From Dinochytrium kinnereticum (taxonomy: Eukaryota > Chytridiomycota > Chytridiomycetes > Chytridiales > Chytridiaceae): a stretch of 64,000 nt of DNA. The stretch covers positions 1-64,000 of the forward strand of contig JADGJT010000039.1 of assembly GCA_027604005.1 (NCBI GenBank). The letters are read 5' to 3'. Below, piece after piece: positions 1 through 12,200 of the stretch. The notes beneath the pieces were generated by a model. It had not been told where the DNA came from. It did not search any database and was given only the letters and a program-made list of their open reading frames with translations. Every line of letters starts with the position of its first letter. Within the stretch, counting starts at the first letter, position 1. The translations under genes and the position numbers were made by a program.

Positions 1-3000
1 AAGGTGGGTGTTTTGAATGTTTGATTGTGGGGAAAATGTAACGAGGTAATAAATGACGGGGGTGGGTGGGGGGAGGGTCGGTACCGTTGCATAATGATTC
101 GATTCCAGAGGCCAGGTTGACGGTTTCTGGTAACGTGAAACAGAAGGAAAGGGTGGGGAATGGTGGGGAAGAATGAGGTTAGAGGTTGTTTTTTTTTTTT
201 CTTCAATAAAATAGTCCAAGAGTGGTGTTGGTTTTCATGGTTTTATCTTCTGGGTTTTCTTGTTGTTTTTTTTTGTTGTTGATGAGAGGGGAGAAGAAAA
301 AAAATCACTCACCTCCCATTAAGAGGAATTTCGGCATGGCTCCAATGACACCTGAGGTTTGAGGGGGAAAAAAAAAAAGGTGATGGAAGGGTGAGGGGTG
401 AGTTTGTTTTAGAAACAGGAGGTTGAAATAGTGTTGAAACTGACCTGCAGTGACGGGCCCACTATGAATCCCAACCCGAACACTAACCCTCGCATCCGTC
501 CCCCCCAAAATATGACTAGCATCCCACTTACTAGCCCACTCCAACAATCTCATCCCAACATCCACCACATCCTCCGCATGATTATCCGTCCTATCCGGTG
601 CGCCACCGACAAGTATACAAGCATCACAGATCCTTTCAACAACATGTACCCTCCCCACACCACCGCCCGTCCTGACACCCTCCGCATCCAGCTCATCAAA
701 CACCTGACGAGGAAGCCGCGTCTCATCCCCCTCCTGAATGAAATTCGGGTAAATGATGGCGGGTCGTGCCACCGCGCTCGCCTCAATCGCGGCATCAATG
801 GCATCGTAATAAGCTTTCAAAAGGTCCAAGAGTAGTCGTGGAGCGGTGGAAAGTTGTTGAATGTATCGATTGAACCCACTGATGGAAGCCACCAGCATCG
901 TCGCGGAATCATAGACAGTCGGTTGAAAAATCATATCAACATTCGGAACCACACGCTCCTCATTCACCTCCTCACCGCCTTCCCCCATCGTCGTCAAAGT
1001 CTGCGTCACAACTACCTCAGCTAAAGGACGCGGTAGCAACCCATTCCTCGCAGCAATCACCTCCCTCTGAAGCCTCAAAACCCTCCTCCGTAACACCAAA
1101 ACCTCCCTCCCACTCTCCTCCAACCCCCTCCTCAACTCCTCCTTCACCCTCCCCAAACTCCTCACAGCAACCTCCTTCTCCGTCGTCAACGTTCCCAGCA
1201 GCTCGGCGACGCGATTCTCAGCCTTGTGTCGAGCTGTCTCTGCCTCGTGACATTTTTGGGAGAGGCTGTCGCGCGTTTGGATGGAGAGGTGGGTGAGGGA
1301 TTGGGTGGTTTGAATGGTGAAGGATGTGAGGTCTTTGCTGTGGAGGTCGAGGAGGCGGGTGCTGGTTTCTGGGGAGTCGAGGGGGTAGGTTGAGAGTCTG
1401 GGGTCGGATTTGGTGATACGGGATAGGAGGTCATCGGCGTTTGGTCTTGAGGAGGAGCGGGGAGACCAAGATTGAGTGATAAGCTGGTGGTTTGATTGCA
1501 GTTGTTTTTTGAAGAGTGAATGTTGTTGTTTTGGAAGTTGTGGTTTGTTGCATAGATTTTTTAGAAGGGGGGCGGGGGTTCGAAAGTAGGTGTTTTGGGT
1601 GATGGAGTAGTAACGGTGAAAGATTTCAAATGACGAGCCGCGATAAAAGGGTTGTTCAAAGCATAAAGTCAGTATTTTCAGCCTCCACCATCAAAATAAT
1701 CACGAAACCAAACATTCCACATTGACCAACCCCACCTACCTTTCTAATGTCCTCACTCACATCCTCAGCAACACGAGGCCGAACCCTTCCCTCATTTGAA
1801 TCATCCATCAGGCTGGAAACGGCATCAGCAGGGTGCTTGAATCGATCCGCGAATGGCATCTCGCCGTTTGAGAAGATGTAGTTTAGGATCATGCCGCATC
1901 TATTACCCCAGAGAACAGTAAAGGTGGTTGAATGTCAGATGAGTCAGATGGCCAGCGGAAGGTGTAAAGTTTTAAAAGGTGACGAAGAAGGGAAAGCACG
2001 CAATATCCATTCGCGAAGAAGGTTAAGGCCTCCAGAAGATGAGGAGCGGTGATGAACAGTAAAAAATCCCCTCAAATCCAAGCAGTCAACAAGAGAGGAA
2101 GAAGAAAAAAAAAACTACGCTCACCCATAAACATCCGCGGCTGCCGTCACAGCTCCACCCTTCAAACACTCTGGTGCCAAAAATACCTTATGAAATCCTC
2201 TTCCCCCCTCAATCCCAACCCCCTCTTCCCATCCCCTCAAGCCACCAAGATCCAACCCCCACCCGCCACCCCTCTCTTCACCCTCGCCAATCTCACAAAC
2301 CCGCGCCCCTCCAACGCCACCAACCCTTACCCGAAACCCCTCGCCGACCAAACAAAAAAACGGGGACAGCAATCCGTGCGGACCAACGTCACTGTACTGA
2401 AGGTAACTAATGGCGGCAGCCACGTCGCGACACATTGACATTTTGATGATCGGGTTCAATGGAAACCGAATCGTTGCAAAGAGATCGACCAAGGTGCCTT
2501 TCGCGGAGAGGGAATGAACAAGGGAGATGGTGGGTGGGGTGTCAGGAATGGATGGAGCGCATGCTAGGAGGAGTGGAGAGATGGTTGGGTGCTGAATGTT
2601 TCGAAGGTTCGTTAAAAGGGTTCGTAATTTCTTATCACGGATAGAGGCGGACACGGCAGACATCTCCCCCCCACCATCCCCACCACCCTCCTCATCCTCA
2701 TCAAGAGCCGAAACCCTCCTTTTCCCACCCCCTTTGCTCGCTCCAAACGTGTAAAGCGAATCCCTTGAGACCCCCCCTTTGCTCCCAACCTCCCCTCCAA
2801 ACCTCCAAACAACGGCAACGCCTTCCCTCCTACCTCCAATTTTAACAACCTCACAAGCCAAAGGGCACATCTTAACACACTCTGGAATCCCTCTCCCTCT
2901 CATCGCCTCGAGCGCATCATTGTCAAACAGGCAGCTCCCTTGCTCCCACAGTGACGGGTTTTTGGTTGGCGTCAGGGCTGAAAGGGATTTGGCGTGTTCG

Positions 3001-3137
3001 TGTGCGGCTTCTCGAAGGGTTTTTTGAGGAGGTGGTAGCCAGTGCGGGAGGGCTGTTGGGGTTGGGTGGAGGATGGAGAGGGGGAGAAGGAGGTCACGAT
3101 CTTGAGCCTTTGGCATTTTCTTGCCCCCACATCCCAT
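1..3137 (-). CDS. Receptor guanylate cyclase-like protein (pseudokinase + degenerate class III cyclase domain), 3' part missing
   Basis: Exons by splice signals and phase: 3137-2125, 1899-1740, 1483-445, 351-313, then 126 down to the window edge (a further donor is likely near 80). In order: a start with an in-frame stop upstream and an N-terminus MGCGGKK, a kinase-homology domain, a coiled-coil linker, then a class III nucleotide cyclase domain. The kinase part looks like a receptor-cyclase pseudokinase: 'GPHGLL' replaces the catalytic HRD loop, no DFG is visible, and the C-lobe ends with 'LITQSWSPR...RPNADDLL'. The cyclase part reads 'VASISGFN', 'VVERICDAC', 'VRVGIHSGPVTAGVIGAMP', 'GETVNLASGIES'. 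Relative to active cyclases the first metal Asp is Ser and the transition-state Arg is Gly; the purine-selecting Glu, second Asp and Asn remain. No transmembrane segment is seen. Signalling role is inferred; catalysis is doubtful. Confidence 0.82.
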
Positions 3138-4197
3138 CGCCTGGGAGAGATATCTGTTCGACGGTTATAAGGCGAATGAAGAAATCAGTCGGTGGATGAT
3201 TCTTTGATGGTGTCTGTTTTCATGAGCCCGCCCTTTACAGTCTCCAACAGCCTCTTTCTTGCCTGGCACGCCTTCAAACAACGCTAAGTATCCAGCCAAT
3301 TCCGTCCTTTAGTATCCAGTTTCAAAAAAGATCCCTTATTCCTTTCTTCCCTCTATCTCTCTCAAAGAGAATGCTCTGTTGAAGTCAAGGAAGAGCGCGA
3401 GCAGCACCTTTGTGAGCAGCTTGTTTGAGATGATGCAAATTGAGGAAGAAAAAAAAAAAAGAACCAAAAAAAGACTCAAAGGGAACAATGCGACGGATTG
3501 AAGGTAACGGAATTCTGGTCCTCCTGTTTATCACTATCGTCAACGCGTCTCCGGCAAAGGTCGGGGTCTGGGGAGTCGCAACATTGTTTTTGGAGACAAT
3601 GACTTTGAGATACAATAGTGAAAGACTTTTTGGTGATACAATTTGATGGAATGTTACAATGTTACAGTGTGTCGCATAATAATAATAATAAAATATCCGA
3701 AAACTGCACTTGCAAAGCAAATTCCAGAAAATGATGGATTCCCAGTAAACAGGAGAGCCCTCGTTCCATACCAAAATAACCAGACCATCTTTTAAAAGAA
3801 CGAACTTTTGGTGCGCAATAGAGAATATTGGATGCTTGCATGCAGAAGGGGACAGGGAGGTGCGCTTGCTTTCCCTCATCCATGCTCTTTCACTGAATCT
3901 TGGTTCGACATGCTCTTCTCCTTCCCCTTGCCTTGGATAATCCAATCTTCCAATACGCGTCATTTGCCTTTTTTCTTTTTTTGGTACACTCTTTTTATTC
4001 ATCAGTCAAAAGATATACTCAATGAAAAGCACTTTTAAACCGCATTTCACAGAAAGTAGCAGCAGACCTGTTTGTTTTTTGTATTTTTAATGTTTTTCTC
4101 ATCACTCCAATTAATAAAAGAGATTCATTGAAAAGCTAACCAAAATTAAAGCAAAAGACCAACATTAAAAAAAAAAATTAAAACGGAAAGATACTCA
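3138..4197. other. Intergenic region, no gene seen
   Basis: About 1.06 kb between the start of the cyclase-like gene and the stop of the GH26-like gene, both on the minus strand. The open frames here are short, overlap on opposite strands and show no family resemblance or splice-linked continuation. It should hold the cyclase promoter and the GH26 gene's 3' UTR. A (TAA)n-like microsatellite lies near 3678-3692. Confidence 0.6.
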
Positions 4198-6309
4198 TCA
4201 AAACCAGCACAAACCCCCCAAAACAACAGCAACCAAAGCACCCCCAACACCCCACCCGACCTTTTGTCCAGAACTAGGCTTTGAAGTCGTAGAAGTAACA
4301 ACTACCGACGTCGTCGTCGATGTCGCAGGAGCACCCGCCGTGGTGGTAGTGGTCGCAGTCGACACCGCAGCCGTCGTAGTCAAACTAGCGGCTTGCGCCC
4401 ACTCAAATCCCGCATCAAACACATTTAGCTGAGCTTTGAAAGCCGCCAACGATTCTGGGTCACGGGTAGTTCGGAAATCACGTAAAATAGTGGTGGTGAC
4501 CTCTGTTTCTTCCTTTTCGAATTCAAACATGTTGGCCATCTTGAACAGAGGGTAGGCCGCGCGGAAGGTTTCGGAGAAGAGGAAGGTGTTCCAGAAACTC
4601 TGTTTTTGAAATAGGAAGGGTTAGGAAAGAAAGAGAGTTGATGAAGATAGATTTGGAGGATGGGGTTTACCATTTGGACACCGGAACGAGTGGTGTCTTG
4701 GATGGAAGGAGAGAACGCGGCGTTCCCGACCTTGTACTCAATGTTATAAGTGCCGGCCCCCTCGCTAAGCTGTTTGATTGAGGTATAGGTTTAGATAATC
4801 AACGAATAGCGCAATGAAACGAAGAAAACCGTACCACAAAAGGCTTCTTCTTCTGGCGACAGTAAGTTTCGTAAAACGAGTATGTGGGGCCTTCACCACC
4901 GAGCCCATCAATGAGTTCAGCAAAGTAGTTGGCCGGGCAAACAGTTGTGCGGATCCACGGGTAAGTTCCTTTCATGCCTTTATAGTAGACAGAAAGGCCA
5001 ACCCAGTCGACGTATTCGTCTGTAAAGGGGGGGGGGGGGGGATTGTGATAGATAGAAGAAGTTAGCGATTAGCAAGGGCTTACGATGTGAAGAGTCGTTA
5101 GTACCTCCAGGATAGTAGGAAGTAAATATAGACTCAGCGTCATCCTTATTTTCGAGATTTGGGGACCAGACCATGGCAGCATTAGGGGTAATAGCATGGA
5201 TGGCAGTAGCGACCTTACGGAAAGAGGCGATGAATGCTTGAGGCTTTTACGAATGAAGGAGGGAGCGACGAGCATTAATAAAAAAAACATTTCATTGCAG
5301 AACACAAAAGCACAAACCTGTCCGCCATATCTCATCCACTTTTAAAAAGAGAAAAAAAAAAAGGAGTGTAAATTTATAATTGATACATCAACTGTTGTTC
5401 TAAAGTGAAAGGCAAATGACAAAATGAATAGAAAGCCAACTCACGTCTCCCTGCATCTCAGGTGCGTACCGGACAAACACGCTTCGTCCAGATTTAGTGA
5501 TGTTATTAACCTGGCTAGCAAGATACTCGATGTCGGAATCTTGAACGGCTTCGAATCCCTGAGCAGGGTCTACAGAAAGTAAGAAAGAAAAACAAGTTTA
5601 AAAACAAAACTAAACCCAGATCACGAGGTTAAGAAAAAAAAACTCACAAACAGTTAAAAACAGGGAAGCGTTCGACCCGTCATCAAATAGCGACATATTA
5701 GCATAGAGGAAATCGCCTGATTGAAGGTAAGCACAATTGGTATGTTGAACAAGATTGGTGTGTCTGACTGAAACACAGTAATGGCAATCTTTCGCACTTG
5801 CACCAGCATACAACATTCATGCGTATCCATGAAGGTGAGGCGGTCAAACGCAGATAAAGCCACCAGAATCGCTAACACGTCTGCGATCCCCCCATTGTTG
5901 CCCAACGCAGTTGCAACACCACCAAGCAGTAAAAAATACAAAGTACTCACCAGGAGCATACGGGTTAGGCGCCAAAGGAATGTCCTGAGTCAACTGGAAG
6001 GCACCTGCCATCCGCCCGATTCGAGAGTTGAAGAGGCTAGGCTTGTCATTGCCAACGGGCTTGTCTTCAGTGTCGATCCATCCTGATAGGATGACCTTAC
6101 CGTCCGCAGGCTCTCTAAAAAGAGCATAAAAGAGCATAGGGTGTGAGAAGAACGGGTTGCGGTAGATGTATGGGGGTAGGGGGAGATATTGGGATTGAGG
6201 TGGAAAAGAGGGAGTTGACTCACAGCCTGGCAGCAGCAGAGACGGAAGAGACGATGGCAGCGAGCGGTAGCAGCGCCAGCGCCAGCGCAGAGGCGAAGCA
6301 GGGCGTCAT
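4198..6309 (-). CDS. GH26-like glycoside hydrolase, secreted, likely GPI-anchored
   Basis: Multi-exon gene. The first exon (from 6309) encodes an Ala/Leu-rich signal peptide ending near SVSAAA. Later exons follow in consistent phase: 'EPADGKVILSGW' (6114-5951), 'GDFLYANMSLFDDG', 'FVRYAPEMQGD', a 21-nt exon 'WMRYGGQ' (5318-5338), 'MVWSPN...SYYPGG', 'EYVDWVGLSVYYKG', 'LSEGAGTYN', and the last exon. This motif order resembles GH26 beta-mannanase-type enzymes; the Glu in PEMQG is the likely acid/base and the Glu in SEGAG the likely nucleophile. The last ~60 residues are Ser/Thr-rich and end in a hydrophobic stretch closing LGGLCWF, as expected for a GPI signal. Likely acts at the cell surface on mannan or a related glycan; substrate is not readable. 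Divergent from the WSC-like gene. Confidence 0.8.
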
Positions 6310-6756
6310 GACGGGATGGGGTAGGGATGGGGTAGGGATGCGAGGAGGGATGCGATGGGATGGGGTGGAATGAATGGTGAGGTGGCCGTGGGAATCTTTC
6401 TTTTTTATTTGCCTGCCTGCTGGGCGAGGTGAGGGGGGCTAAGAGACGGTGACACTCAAAAGAAGTGCGACGCTCCAGAAAGCAGTCAGCCTGTCACACC
6501 ATCCATCTTGGCCGCGCCAGCCCCACTGTCACATTTCAACTTTGACAGTGGCCACTGCTGAATGAATGCCACTGTCGATTTCAGAGTGTCGCACAAGGTC
6601 ACAAACAGGAAAAACTTTGAAGGACGCAGACAACCTTTGCCCGCCTCTCCTCCCCACAGGCAATCATCATCCCCGTCGTCGAATCGAAGCAACGAGCGAC
6701 GGTGAGAAATCAGACAAGCAGGAAAACAGACCGACGACTACGAACGACGACCACGC
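6310..6756. promoter_or_regulatory. Divergent promoter region between GH26-like and WSC-like genes, with inverted repeat
   Basis: A 447-bp interval between two genes read outward from it. It contains a perfect 8-bp inverted repeat CACTGTCA (6524-6531) / TGACAGTG (6543-6550) with an 11-nt spacer, and a further CACTGTC about 20 bp downstream. This could be a dimer-binding site; function is inferred. No clear TATA box was seen. Confidence 0.45.
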
Positions 6757-8487
6757 ATGTCCTGCAGATTCTTTCCTGACGGGACGACAACCCGTGTCTC
6801 CCAGTTCGTGTCGGCGTTCCAAGGGTGCGCCAATGCCTGTCTACGAGAGGATCCGAACTTCGCCTACTCTGGCTTCTCCGACAGAGCAGTTGCCTGTTTC
6901 TGCGCCACTCAGGATCAGTATGACTTATCACTGGAGAGGCCCAACGAAGCATGCAGTAGATGCGAATTCCTCTCATTCGACCCAGATTGCGAGGACGGTG
7001 GTTTGTTGTTGTCCAATGTGAGAGCTTTGGACGGGAGAGTGACTGTTACGACCACGGCTGAGACGACAACTACCACGACGACTTCTTCGTCGACCACTTC
7101 GATCACTGCCAGGGTTACGCTTGGTGCTCCAGTGGTTGTGACTGAGCAGCCCACCCTGACGTCGGGGACTTTTAGGCCAACTCTTCGTCCTGCTACCAAT
7201 CCTGTAAGTTTTGGAAGAAACCTGCCGTTCATTCAGCGGGCGCAATTGAGATTCATTTCCATCTGCTATCCACGGGCTATCGCTTACGCTCTTTTTGTCT
7301 CACTCACAGTCGACAACGGTGTCTCCCACTGGTGGCTCCTCCCAAAACTCTGATTCATCGGCCCAAAGCTCAGCTTCAAATGGCCTCTCAACAGCCGCTA
7401 TCGTTGGAATCGTCTTCGCTCTCCTGCTCCTTATTATGGCAGCAGTCGTTGGTATCCTCGCAATCCAGCGTCGTCGGAAAGCCATCTCCAAGACAGGCGC
7501 CTTGTCCACTACCCCACCACCGTCTTGGTCCCCAACCTCTAGCAAGCCTTCTCCCGCAGGCGGGAAAGGCTTGATCTCAACTGCAGGCGGTTGGTTCAAA
7601 GGAAGTTCAAAGCCAAAGCCTACTACCCTTACAGAGCTTCTCACTCCGTCAAATAGTCACTTTCCATCCAAGGCCGCCCCAGAGCCCAAACCTGATTTCG
7701 ATGCACCTCTGCCCCCAGTTCCAGGGGAGCAGCCGGTTGGATTAGAGAGGGAGGTGACGGTTGCTTCGGGATTTAGTGATTTTACGTCTGCGACCCACCC
7801 TCTTGAGCGAGGGGAGTCCCATTACCAGCGACAAATCCAGGCGGCAGGTGGAAGCCCTCCCATGCCTGGGACGATAGCGGCTGGGGGCGGGGGAGTGGTA
7901 ACATCTGTTCCTACGCACATGGGGACTGAGAATGAAGGGGCTGGAGCCTATGCACAGGAGGCACAGCAGGCTTATTATGACCCGGCATATTATCAGCAGT
8001 ATGGCTATTACCAGCAAGGTCAACAGGGCATGGTATGTTTAACGGTTGATTTATATGGCTCTTCTTTAGAATTTTAGGCGCTTTTCTGATCTTACACTCC
8101 ACTTCATAACAGGACTCTGCACAATGGGCAGCCCACGCCGCCTACTACCAAAATGCCTATAATAACGGGAACTGGTACCCTGCCGCCGCAACGGTAGGTT
8201 GTTCTTTGTCGCTTCATACCCTATAACACTTCGCTAAACCCTTCTCTTCCCCTACAAAACTGCAACTGCACTTAAAGCAGCACCCTGCACCCTCCGAAGC
8301 TTACGACCCATCAATGTATCAGCAGTCCTGGGCGCCATCAGTCCCTCCCACCCCTGCACATGCGGAAGTTGTTAGACAGGAGACGGGATTCTCGTTTTCA
8401 CCGTCTAACGCTCACCCAGTTGCTGGTGGGGTTGGAGAGGATGGGAGGAGTGGAACGGTTGCGGGTACGGGTGGAGCGAGAGCGTAG
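6757..8487 (+). CDS. WSC-like single-pass membrane protein (candidate cell-wall sensor)
   Basis: Four exons: 6757-7203, 7310-8032, 8113-8193, 8281-8487; all junctions are GT..AG and keep frame. The N-terminal part is Cys-rich with a WSC-like pattern ('CANACLRED', 'CFCATQ'), followed by a Thr/Ser-rich stalk, one transmembrane helix ('STAAIVGIVFALLLLIMAAV...') and a basic stop-transfer RRRK. The cytoplasmic tail of about 270 residues is Pro/Gln/Tyr-rich ('YYDPAYYQQYGYYQQ'). WSC proteins monitor wall stress and feed Rho/PKC signalling in other fungi; that role is inferred. The first in-frame ATG (6757) gives no signal peptide, which is odd for this topology; an upstream exon may be missed, or the Cys-rich start may be shorter than the real protein. 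Confidence 0.75.
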
Positions 8488-9226
8488 GCTGGACTTTTTT
8501 CCTTTTCTGTTTTTGGCTAATTCGCTCTGACCTTTTGTGAGTGTTTTACATATGGTGAACTATTTTCATTCTTTTGGGCACCCTTTTTTTTCTTTTCTTT
8601 TTTCTCTTTCCTACTATTCTGTTGTTATTTGCTTTTTTTGTTGTGACTGTACTTTTTTTTGTTAACAGTGTTGCGCCATAGTGGCCCTTATGTCAATCTT
8701 AAGGGTATCCTTCACCATATTCTTCTCCTTTTTTTTTTTGTTGATTATAGTCCAGTTTTTTTTTTTCCCCATCTTGGACGTGAAAGTTGACATTCACTGC
8801 ATTTCTCTTTGTAGACCTTTTTTCTACAGTTTTAATATACATAAGAAGTATATTCATCATTATTCAACTTGTTGCAATACCATTTATATATTCAAAGATA
8901 TCTTTTCTATCTTCAATCAGCACAACTCTGAATCCACGGAGTCAACTGAGTAACGGGCTGCCTGGGTTCGAAAGCTTAACTGGGTGTATAAACGAAGAGA
9001 GACTGGAAGAGAGAGTGTGCGAAAAGAAAAAGGAAGAACGTACTTAAATGAAGATATAGGAATCGAAGGAGATAAAACAGACGCAGTTAAATAGGTAGAA
9101 AGTGGGTATCCCACGAGCAAAAAATGCTTCACGTCATGGTATAGCAACAACAAGACCCAGTGAAGCAATACGACTTATGAATGCCTGACCAGAAAAGGAA
9201 TTGATAATACAAAAAAATAACTTCCA
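8488..9226. other. Convergent intergenic region
   Basis: 739 bp between two converging stop codons. T-rich after the WSC-like gene, then mixed. No gene supported; a tRNA B-box-like string near 8965 has no matching A box. Confidence 0.55.
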
Positions 9227-12200
9227 TCAAAAAATAGGATGAGGTAGGCCCCCCATATCAACCTCTAATAGTTTCTGCTCACCCCCACCATCTCCCTTAC
9301 CTCTTCCATCCCCTCTCCTTAGTCCGTCTCCACTCGCTGCCCCCTTCTTCTTCCCAAAATCTCCTAACGGCACTGGAGAAATTACGGCCCTTTTCCCCAC
9401 AAGCTTCAGATCCCTCAATGAGCTCGAGACTCCTCTATCACGTTCCCACCTATCGTTCAATAGCGCTCCATCAGGGTTCCCATCCCTCCAAGACATGGTC
9501 GGTTCTTCATCGTCGTCGAGTCGAGTTGGGTCGGTTACGTGACGTTTATGGCGGCGAAGGTTGGGGTTATCACCATCCCTTTCATCCATACCTCGACGTA
9601 AAGAACCGGCGGATGCAGCTCGCCCTCTAACTTTATCATTCTCCTCCCACTCCGAGTCTTCATCATCCGACGGAACAGACCCACTCAATTGCCGGGAATG
9701 AATTTTCGGAAGTCGTGGCATAGAGGAAGAAGGGGACAAGAACACACCCTCAGGAGCGTTCATGAACGTCCGTTCTGTCATGTCATAGGTGTGAACAGAG
9801 AATTTCTTTCCGGTAAAAGGTGCCTGAAGGATTCGAGTATTGGGATCAACGAAATGGACTTCAGATTTTGGGGGGGATGACGGCCGGGATCGAGATTTAT
9901 GGTTTTGGGGAATGCGATATGGGTTGTATGAGGATGGACCTGGCGTACTTGCCAGGGAGCGTTTTGTTGCGTCGTGGGAGGGTTTTGGATTTGGGCGGGA
10001 TAAGTCGGATTGGTTTGTGGTGGATCGTTTACTCATACAAAAGGAATCGGCGGGAGGGTCGGATCCGTTAAACCGACTTACTTCGACGTGATTGACGTCA
10101 TTCACTTCCTTACTTGACCGACTCAGTTCAACTCCTTCACTCCCGTTCACCCTCTTATTCGACAAGCTTGGGTCAACAGATTTCGACCTTCCCCTTACCT
10201 GCCGATATCGATCCTTATCCCGGCCCCTATCATCCACCTGTTTTCCCTCCTCCTCATTAACCTCCGGCTGTTCGTTCCCATTCTGCAAAGGAAACGGGGT
10301 TGTCATCCTTGAACCCATAAACCTTCCTCCGCCACCTCCTACAACGGTTCCAGCAGCCGGGGTGGTAGCGAGACTCTCCAACTCCCCATCCAATTTCGGC
10401 GGTTTACCATCAACCATCAGCTCCAGATGCGGGTTGATGAGAAAGAAGACAGAGCTTGGTGGCATCCGGCGTCGAGTTGACTTATGAAGCCAAGACATGG
10501 CGTTCCTCATCGCAGCGTGGGAGGGTGCATGGGAGTCGGAGAGGAGCAAACCGGAGGTATCAAAGACTTGGGGGCTTAGGATACGTTGGTCCAGTGATTG
10601 TTTTTGAGGGATAAAGTGTTGGCGTTGAGCTCGTGTTGGAGGAGGTCTTGGAAGCGGAGGAAGTAGGGGTTTTCGAGCGATTCGTCGCTTTCCTGCAGAC
10701 TGGGTAGGTCGTGGTGCGGGTTCTTCCTCAGGTGGAGCGTCGACAGCCGGCTCCATATAATCATCAATATCCCCACCTCCTTCCTGCTCAACAGATAGAA
10801 CCTCCTCTACTGGCTTCTTCAATAACCCCCCCTCTAATTCCGGAGGTCTAGGCATCGCTAACTCAGAATCAATATCAATCATCGTGACTCCTCGACTATA
10901 AACATGAGCAGGGTTATCACTTTCTCTCCAATTGAACATTCCTTTAAGTCGATCGGGATCTTGTGTGCTTCTACGCTTTTCAAGGATGCCTAGCTCCTTA
11001 TCGGTGTATTCGTGGCGGGATTTTGAGGAGCGGTGAAGGGGGATAGGGGCGACTTTATTTGGGTCGATGTCGGAATCGACAGCTAGCATCATGTCTTTGA
11101 AGAGTTTTGAGTCACGGGGAACATCGCAGGAGATGAGGTGCTCTTCGTAAGCTTTCTTAGCGTTGCTGTTATGGAATTTATACATAAAATGTCGGGTAAG
11201 TCGATACGAAAGGTAATTGAGGCAGAATTTAAAGAAAAAAACAAAAAGGAACTAACCAGATAAAACAAAAAAAAGCAGTCCTCACCTCAAACCCTCAAGC
11301 TCCTCATCAGCCTCCCTCAAAAACAGCGCATCTCTTACCACATTCTCATCCATAGTTCTCTCCAAATTCTTCATGGCCACCAAAGCCATAGCCATCTTAA
11401 CCTTCTGTCCAAGCCGATGCAACTCAACAGCCTGCGAAGGCGTCAACCCTACCGAAACATCCATATAACTTGGCTGACTGCTTCCAACTGATTCCATCGA
11501 TCCTCCTTCCACCGCCTCATAAATCTCACCATTAGAACGATGAGCTCGTGTGTCGTGATGCTGATGGTGTCCATTCTTTGATTCGTGGACAGTGTCTGCG
11601 GACCGATGGGTCCCGAAATCTTCTAGACTATGCTGGAGGGATGAGATGGAATGGTCCGGAGAGTCATGTGTGGCTTTTGATGACCGGTGGTAGCGATGGT
11701 GGTGCTCGCTAATAGAGGTAGAGCTGAGATCCACGTTTGAGTGAGAATAACTATTCTGATAAACGCTTTCGTGTGTGCCGTGATGGGAGCTTTTGTTATC
11801 ATAGCGAGAGTTACGGTGGGCTCCTCGGTGGGATTCACTCTCATCATGGTGGTTGTTGCTGCGAACCCTATCCCCGTTTTGAGACGCTACCGACGCTCTA
11901 TGATGGTCGGGTTCATGACCTCTATAATAGCTGTTTCGCTTACTGGCACCTTCGCCTTCCAGGTTATCACTGCTACGTCTCTTTGCCCCCAGTTGAACAA
12001 TTGACCCATTCCGACTTGACCTGCTGGCTTTGCTGGCCCTTTCATCGTGATCATCATGATGAAGATGATCCTGATGCTCCTCATGACCATGAAGTGTTCC
12101 ATTTGAGCCGCTTCCATTATTGCCCATACTCTGATCATGATTGTCTGGCAGATACTCGCGGCTCAACCCCGATCGAGCCCCAGCAGCCCCTCCTTTGCCT

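Noticed and set aside
3385..4002. Minus-strand frame of 205 residues
   Set aside because: Composition is random, overlapped by frames on the other strand, and contains homopolymer-coded runs; probably UTR or spacer.
8940..8980. GGTTCGAAAG resembling a tRNA B box
   Set aside because: No A box or foldable acceptor stem around it.
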